This document shows positions 60,297 through 64,000 of a stretch of DNA of 64,000 nt, piece by piece (the stretch's first letter is position 1; each line of letters opens with the position of its first letter). The DNA comes from Micropterus salmoides (Eukaryota > Chordata > Actinopteri > Centrarchiformes > Centrarchidae): contig NW_024040152.1 of NCBI RefSeq assembly GCF_014851395.1, forward strand, positions 15,092,308 through 15,156,307. The letters run 5' to 3'. The translations under genes were made by a program, and so were the position numbers. The notes under the pieces are model-generated. The model searched no databases. It saw only the letters and a list, made by a program, of their open reading frames with translations, and had not been told where the DNA came from.

Positions 60297-61912
60297 GCAG
60301 CAGTGTTTGTATGTTTACAGCAATCATGCCAAAATGATGGAGGTTTGACAGGTGAACACAAATTTTTAATGTCGGTTTTATGTTTGGCCTGCATCGTGAT
60401 AAGGACTGATGATAAGGATGGAGAGTGGCGATTGTGTGAGAGATGTCCCTGGCTTTATTTCCACACATTTTTAATTTACACAGTCCATATGTGCAGGTGG
60501 TGAAGATGTGCCGGGTGAGTCGAGGTGAGAAGGCAGATCTGTTTGTGCGCCACCGCCGCGTCTCCGTGCGCTCTGTGCGGTTGACAGTCTGATTACTGCA
60601 GCAGTTTTACACACGAAAACTAAACTGAAAACTAAATTTGCACATAGGATATGAACTACCGACGATCTCTTCAATGTTATTTGAGGTTATCTCGGATTTT
60701 TATGACCATGATAATTCCATCAGTTAGCCGAGTTAATAAACGTCTAACATCGGAGAAAGGCAGCCTGCACCTTGCCACCTGACATTATCCTGGCTTTATG
60801 CTGGCAGGTTCTGGCTACACTGACACTCAGTCACATTGAAAAATTTAGCGGACATTGATTAAAAATCTGAGTTGGCACTTGGCTTTTTTTATTTCTTTTA
60901 AGGTGCAGTAAGGAATAGTTATGGCTCACAAGAACGAGCACAAATAAAACTGCTGGTTTGAATGTTTACATGATAAAGTGATAGGCTAATGTGATATGAA
61001 GTGAAATTAAATTTGAGAAGCATCATTATCTATTCCTCCGATATTCAATTTTATTTTGTTATTAAAACACTACATAGGCCTACATGATCAAACTTTTATT
61101 GTGTATTAACGAACGTAATTATTTTGTTGCTTGACTAGGCTACTTAAATTACATATGAACAGTAACTGCAGTGGAAACTTATTTTGAAACATTTTGTGAG
61201 TTTTGGCAGTTTGGAGTTCACTGACAGAGCCAGACAAAAGTTTGCGGAGGGTCCGCACATTCTCACGGCAGCTCAAGAGTTTGCGCCTGGGCCGGCACTT
61301 TCTCATGTCACCTCCATTTTTATACATCCCATGTGTGCGTGAAAACCAGCGTACCTAATGTGCGTAGGGGAGAGCAGGGTGATTTGTCTCATGTGTAAGT
61401 TGTCACACTGCTCATAACTCCATCACTAGAGGCTCTATGACAAAAATCAAATAGCCATTTTGTGTGACTTCTTTTTCTATGTTCAACTTCCTGTTCACAT
61501 GTGGTCAAGGTCACTCTAATCTGAGGTGAGCACAATTTTATAATTTTTTGCTTCAAAAGTAAAACATTTGCACTTTACATTTTATGTATTCCAACCTTAT
61601 TAGGTGTGAATGTTCAAAATGATAACTTTGCACAAAGTAGAGAATAATGTGTCTTTTGATACTTCAACATTAGCACATATGTCAGTTTGGGGCAAGTTGT
61701 CTCAATGACTTTGGGGCTAGTCTTCACATGTGATTAGTTCCGCCAGTACAAATAACGACATATAACATGCACAAAAAACTATGTGAAATTGTATAATTAC
61801 CTCTGACACTAGTATTGAATGATACTGTAAATAGAATATTATACACTGTAGTTTACAGCAGCAGCCATAGCCGTAGTCTTATACCGTAGGCATGTAGTGT
61901 GTTAGTAGATAT

Positions 61913-61916
<4 letters not shown>

Positions 61917-61945
<29 letters not shown>
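61917..61945. repeat. (CA)n microsatellite
   Basis: About 14 CA units lie directly left of the inverted-repeat insertion. Confidence 0.9.
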
Positions 61946-61950
<5 letters not shown>

Positions 61951-61959
61951 TATTAATTT

Positions 61960-62199
61960 TCCAACGAAGGTTAAAATCAAGGGCAACTGGACTTGGTTGA
62001 AGATACTGGAAGACGTTTCGTCCCTCATCCAAAGGACTTCTTCAGTTCTGACTGACTGGCAGGGAAACTCAGCTACTTGGATGACAACTTGGATGAGGGA
62101 CGAAACGTCTTCCAGTATCTTCAACCAAGTCCAGTTGCCCTTGATTTTAACCTTCGTTGGATAACTATGACCTGGATGACTGAGAATCTTCATAGACAT
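61960..62199. mobile_element. Foldback insertion with perfect 72-bp arms
   Basis: 61961-62032 and 62089-62160 are exact reverse complements over 72 bases, with a 56-base spacer. The 14-base word CTAGTTATTAATTT occurs on both sides (61946-61959 and 62200-62213), an evident target duplication. The arms belong to the GTTTCGTCCC family at 27476 and 28215, so this is a head-to-head copy of a retroelement-like repeat. A Penelope-like source is a guess. Confidence 0.85.
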
Positions 62200-63018
62200 C
62201 TAGTTATTAATTTAGTTAGGCAACAAGGGTAGTAGACAAATAAGCTTGTAATAAATTTGTAATTGCAAGGAGGAATGTGTTTTTGAAGGAAGGAAGAAAA
62301 TTATCAACTGAAGACAGAGAATGGCAGTACACCACCTTACATGTTAAAGGCAGTCAGGCAGGTGAAGTTGAAGAACAAATCAATCAGAAGTACAGCTAAG
62401 GATTTTGACATAAGCCGCTGACATCTCTTTTGGCCTCATCTATGTGGAGCCATTTTCATACAGTATTCCAAAGAAGACGTGGTTTAAGTTTAACACCACA
62501 TCTGTTCCCATTCTGCAGCATTACATTCAATTACCATAGATCTATTTGCACTCCAGAGAACGTTTGATTTTAAAGTTCAAAGTAAAGAGGTTAAAGTGTG
62601 CTCTGCCAACATTTTTGTTTTTAATTAAATTATTTATTTTCCAAATTCTCTAGGCTTGAGTGTTGATGGATTTAATTTTTTAATTCTGGTTACAATTTGA
62701 AATTGAAATCAATATTCACAATTAAGTGTTCTAACTGTTTGATAATCCAGTGTGACAACCTACCCAATGCAGTATGACAATTTACCTGCCGATGGGGCAA
62801 ATTGTCACAAGTGCACACTCTCTATTTAACAGTCTAAAGATCCATAATGAGATAAGATAGGAAGACATAATGAATACAAAACTTCTGCCCAAGACTTCAT
62901 TCTTTCATTTGGTATGACATTTGTACCATTGTGTACGGTGCTCAGTAAATGTTAGACAGTGTGAAAAGTGTGAAAACATACCCTGCTCTCCCCTACACGG
63001 CGTTTATACATGAGGCCC

Positions 63019-64000
63019 AAGATCTCCGCCTGCTGCCTCTTCTCTCCCTTCCAAACATTAGCTAACTTCCAGTCAGTCAACAGACATAAAGTTGTTACCG
63101 TAATGCAGAGTTAAAAAACCCCCAACAACAGCTCACTGCTCTGAAACTCTTGCTCCAGTCCATGTTGCTAAACTAGGGTGTGTTTCCCCTACAACCATGG
63201 AAGGTCGCATTGAACTATCTTGGCACGATGCAGGGGTGTTTCCAGGCTCTGGAAACATTGGGGGCTTAGCCCATCCCAGAAATCTTTCATGTTTTCACCC
63301 CCCACCCCCCATTGCTGTCTACCCAAAGTACTTTATAAAGCCACAGTAAATTATATATAGCCTACATTTATTATGATTTTTATAATTTCTACTGATAATA
63401 ATTAACACTGATAATATTAATTAAGGGAGTCTGGGGGTCCTCCCCCGGAAAAATTTGGGCTTTAAAAACTTTAAACACTAAACTCCTGCATTCTGGTGAA
63501 TTTTTTTGCACCAATTTATTGAGGAAATGTCTGAGGTGACAATTTAAAATAAAAAAAATATAGTGTAATATAATGCACTAAGGCTGTCAGGCATTCTGTA
63601 TTGCTGTCAGATATGTTTCTCCTGTAGACCAACCTTTCTCATACAATTTAATCCCAGCTGAGTCTACATACATGCAGGCATGTCTGAAGTAGCCTAAAGT
63701 CTTTCTTAATGTGCATATGGCACTGTTTCACCTCAATGAAAAATTAGCTTAATTAATTTTAATTAAGTAAAATTTTCTGCACCAATTTATGGTGGAAATG
63801 TCTTTAGTTTTATAAAGGGAAGGACAAAATATAAGTGGCAGGTCATAATTCAGAATATAACAATAATAATAAATAAAAAACGCTGCGCTTGTCACTGTCA
63901 CTTTCTACCCAGCCGTCCAATCACAGTGCAGGAGGGGCGGTACAAACACCACACCGAGCATATCCGATCTTGAACGAAATGATGTGCATACTCGCCGAGG
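63019..64000. other. Right flank, repeat-like, no exon seen
   Basis: 63220-63480 has the GGGGGTCCTCCCCCGGAAAA class of fish repeat text. The word CACCAATTTATTGAGGAAAT at 63509 recurs imperfectly near 63779. The forkhead exons of foxj2 were looked for here and not found. Confidence 0.4.

Larger units (their letters stand above)
61367..62993. mobile_element. TA-flanked DNA transposon nested in Harbinger (copy A)
   Basis: The ends are GGGGAGAGCAGGG and its exact complement, with TA on both sides (61365-61366, 62994-62995). The TA duplication fits the Tc1/mariner/pogo group. The Harbinger subterminal sequence resumes right after it. No transposase ORF remains. A CA microsatellite (61917-61945) and a further insertion (61960-62199) lie within. 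Confidence 0.78.
59405..63018. mobile_element. PIF/Harbinger DNA transposon, decayed and disrupted
   Basis: The ends are GGGCCTCATGTATAAA and its exact complement (16 bp), flanked by a 3-base duplication AAG (59402-59404 and 63019-63021), the size expected for Harbinger. Inside are a decayed Myb/SANT ORF on + and a transposase N-terminal fragment on minus, the two-gene layout of this superfamily. A second transposon at 61367-62993 splits its right end. It lies upstream of the exons of foxj2 seen here, probably in an intron. Confidence 0.88.

Noticed and set aside
59030..64000. Forkhead-domain exons of foxj2
   Set aside because: Searched for NSIRHNLSLN-like coding sequence on the minus strand and did not find it; they must lie beyond the right edge.
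1..64000. CRISPR arrays, phage, operons, riboswitches
   Set aside because: The window is vertebrate nuclear DNA; no spaced direct-repeat arrays or bacterial gene organisation are present.

Overview
The window is teleost fish nuclear DNA. Genes are split by GT-AG introns, dinucleotide microsatellites are frequent, and fish-type DNA transposons fill the gaps. Joining exons across splice sites gives seven protein-coding genes, in order: nat14 (+), aicda (+), necap1 (+), mfap5 (-), an SBK-family kinase (-), epn1 (+) and foxj2 (-, 3' part only).

Layout: 0.4-1.4 kb nat14; 4.9-6.6 kb aicda (AID, the antibody-gene mutator), with a long CA repeat just upstream of its start codon; 7.2-11.4 kb necap1; 13.5-15.3 kb mfap5, made of six small exons and convergent with necap1; 15.3-33.3 kb a gene desert that holds a 4.8-kb P-element-like insertion with an 8-bp target duplication, an 0.84-kb element with long terminal inverted repeats, and several repeat fragments; 33.6-38.0 kb the SBK kinase; 38.1-42.0 kb a gap; 42.0-54.6 kb epn1, with a 4.3-kb first intron; 56.5-59.0 kb the last six coding exons of foxj2, convergent with epn1; 59.4-63.0 kb a PIF/Harbinger element with decayed Myb/SANT and transposase ORFs. 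A TA-flanked transposon sits inside the Harbinger element, and an inverted-repeat insertion sits inside that one.

The genes are not an operon or a pathway. epn1 and necap1 both act in AP-2/clathrin endocytosis. aicda acts on immunoglobulin DNA in B cells, and mfap5 product is a secreted microfibril protein. In human, nat14, the SBK2/SBK3 genes and epn1 lie in 19q13.4, while aicda, necap1, mfap5 and foxj2 lie in 12p13.3. Here the two sets are interleaved, which suggests one ancestral linkage group.

Exon coordinates were worked out by hand from splice sites and reading-frame phase. All complete models close in frame. UTR limits, the transposon superfamily names and the exact SBK paralogue are inferences.
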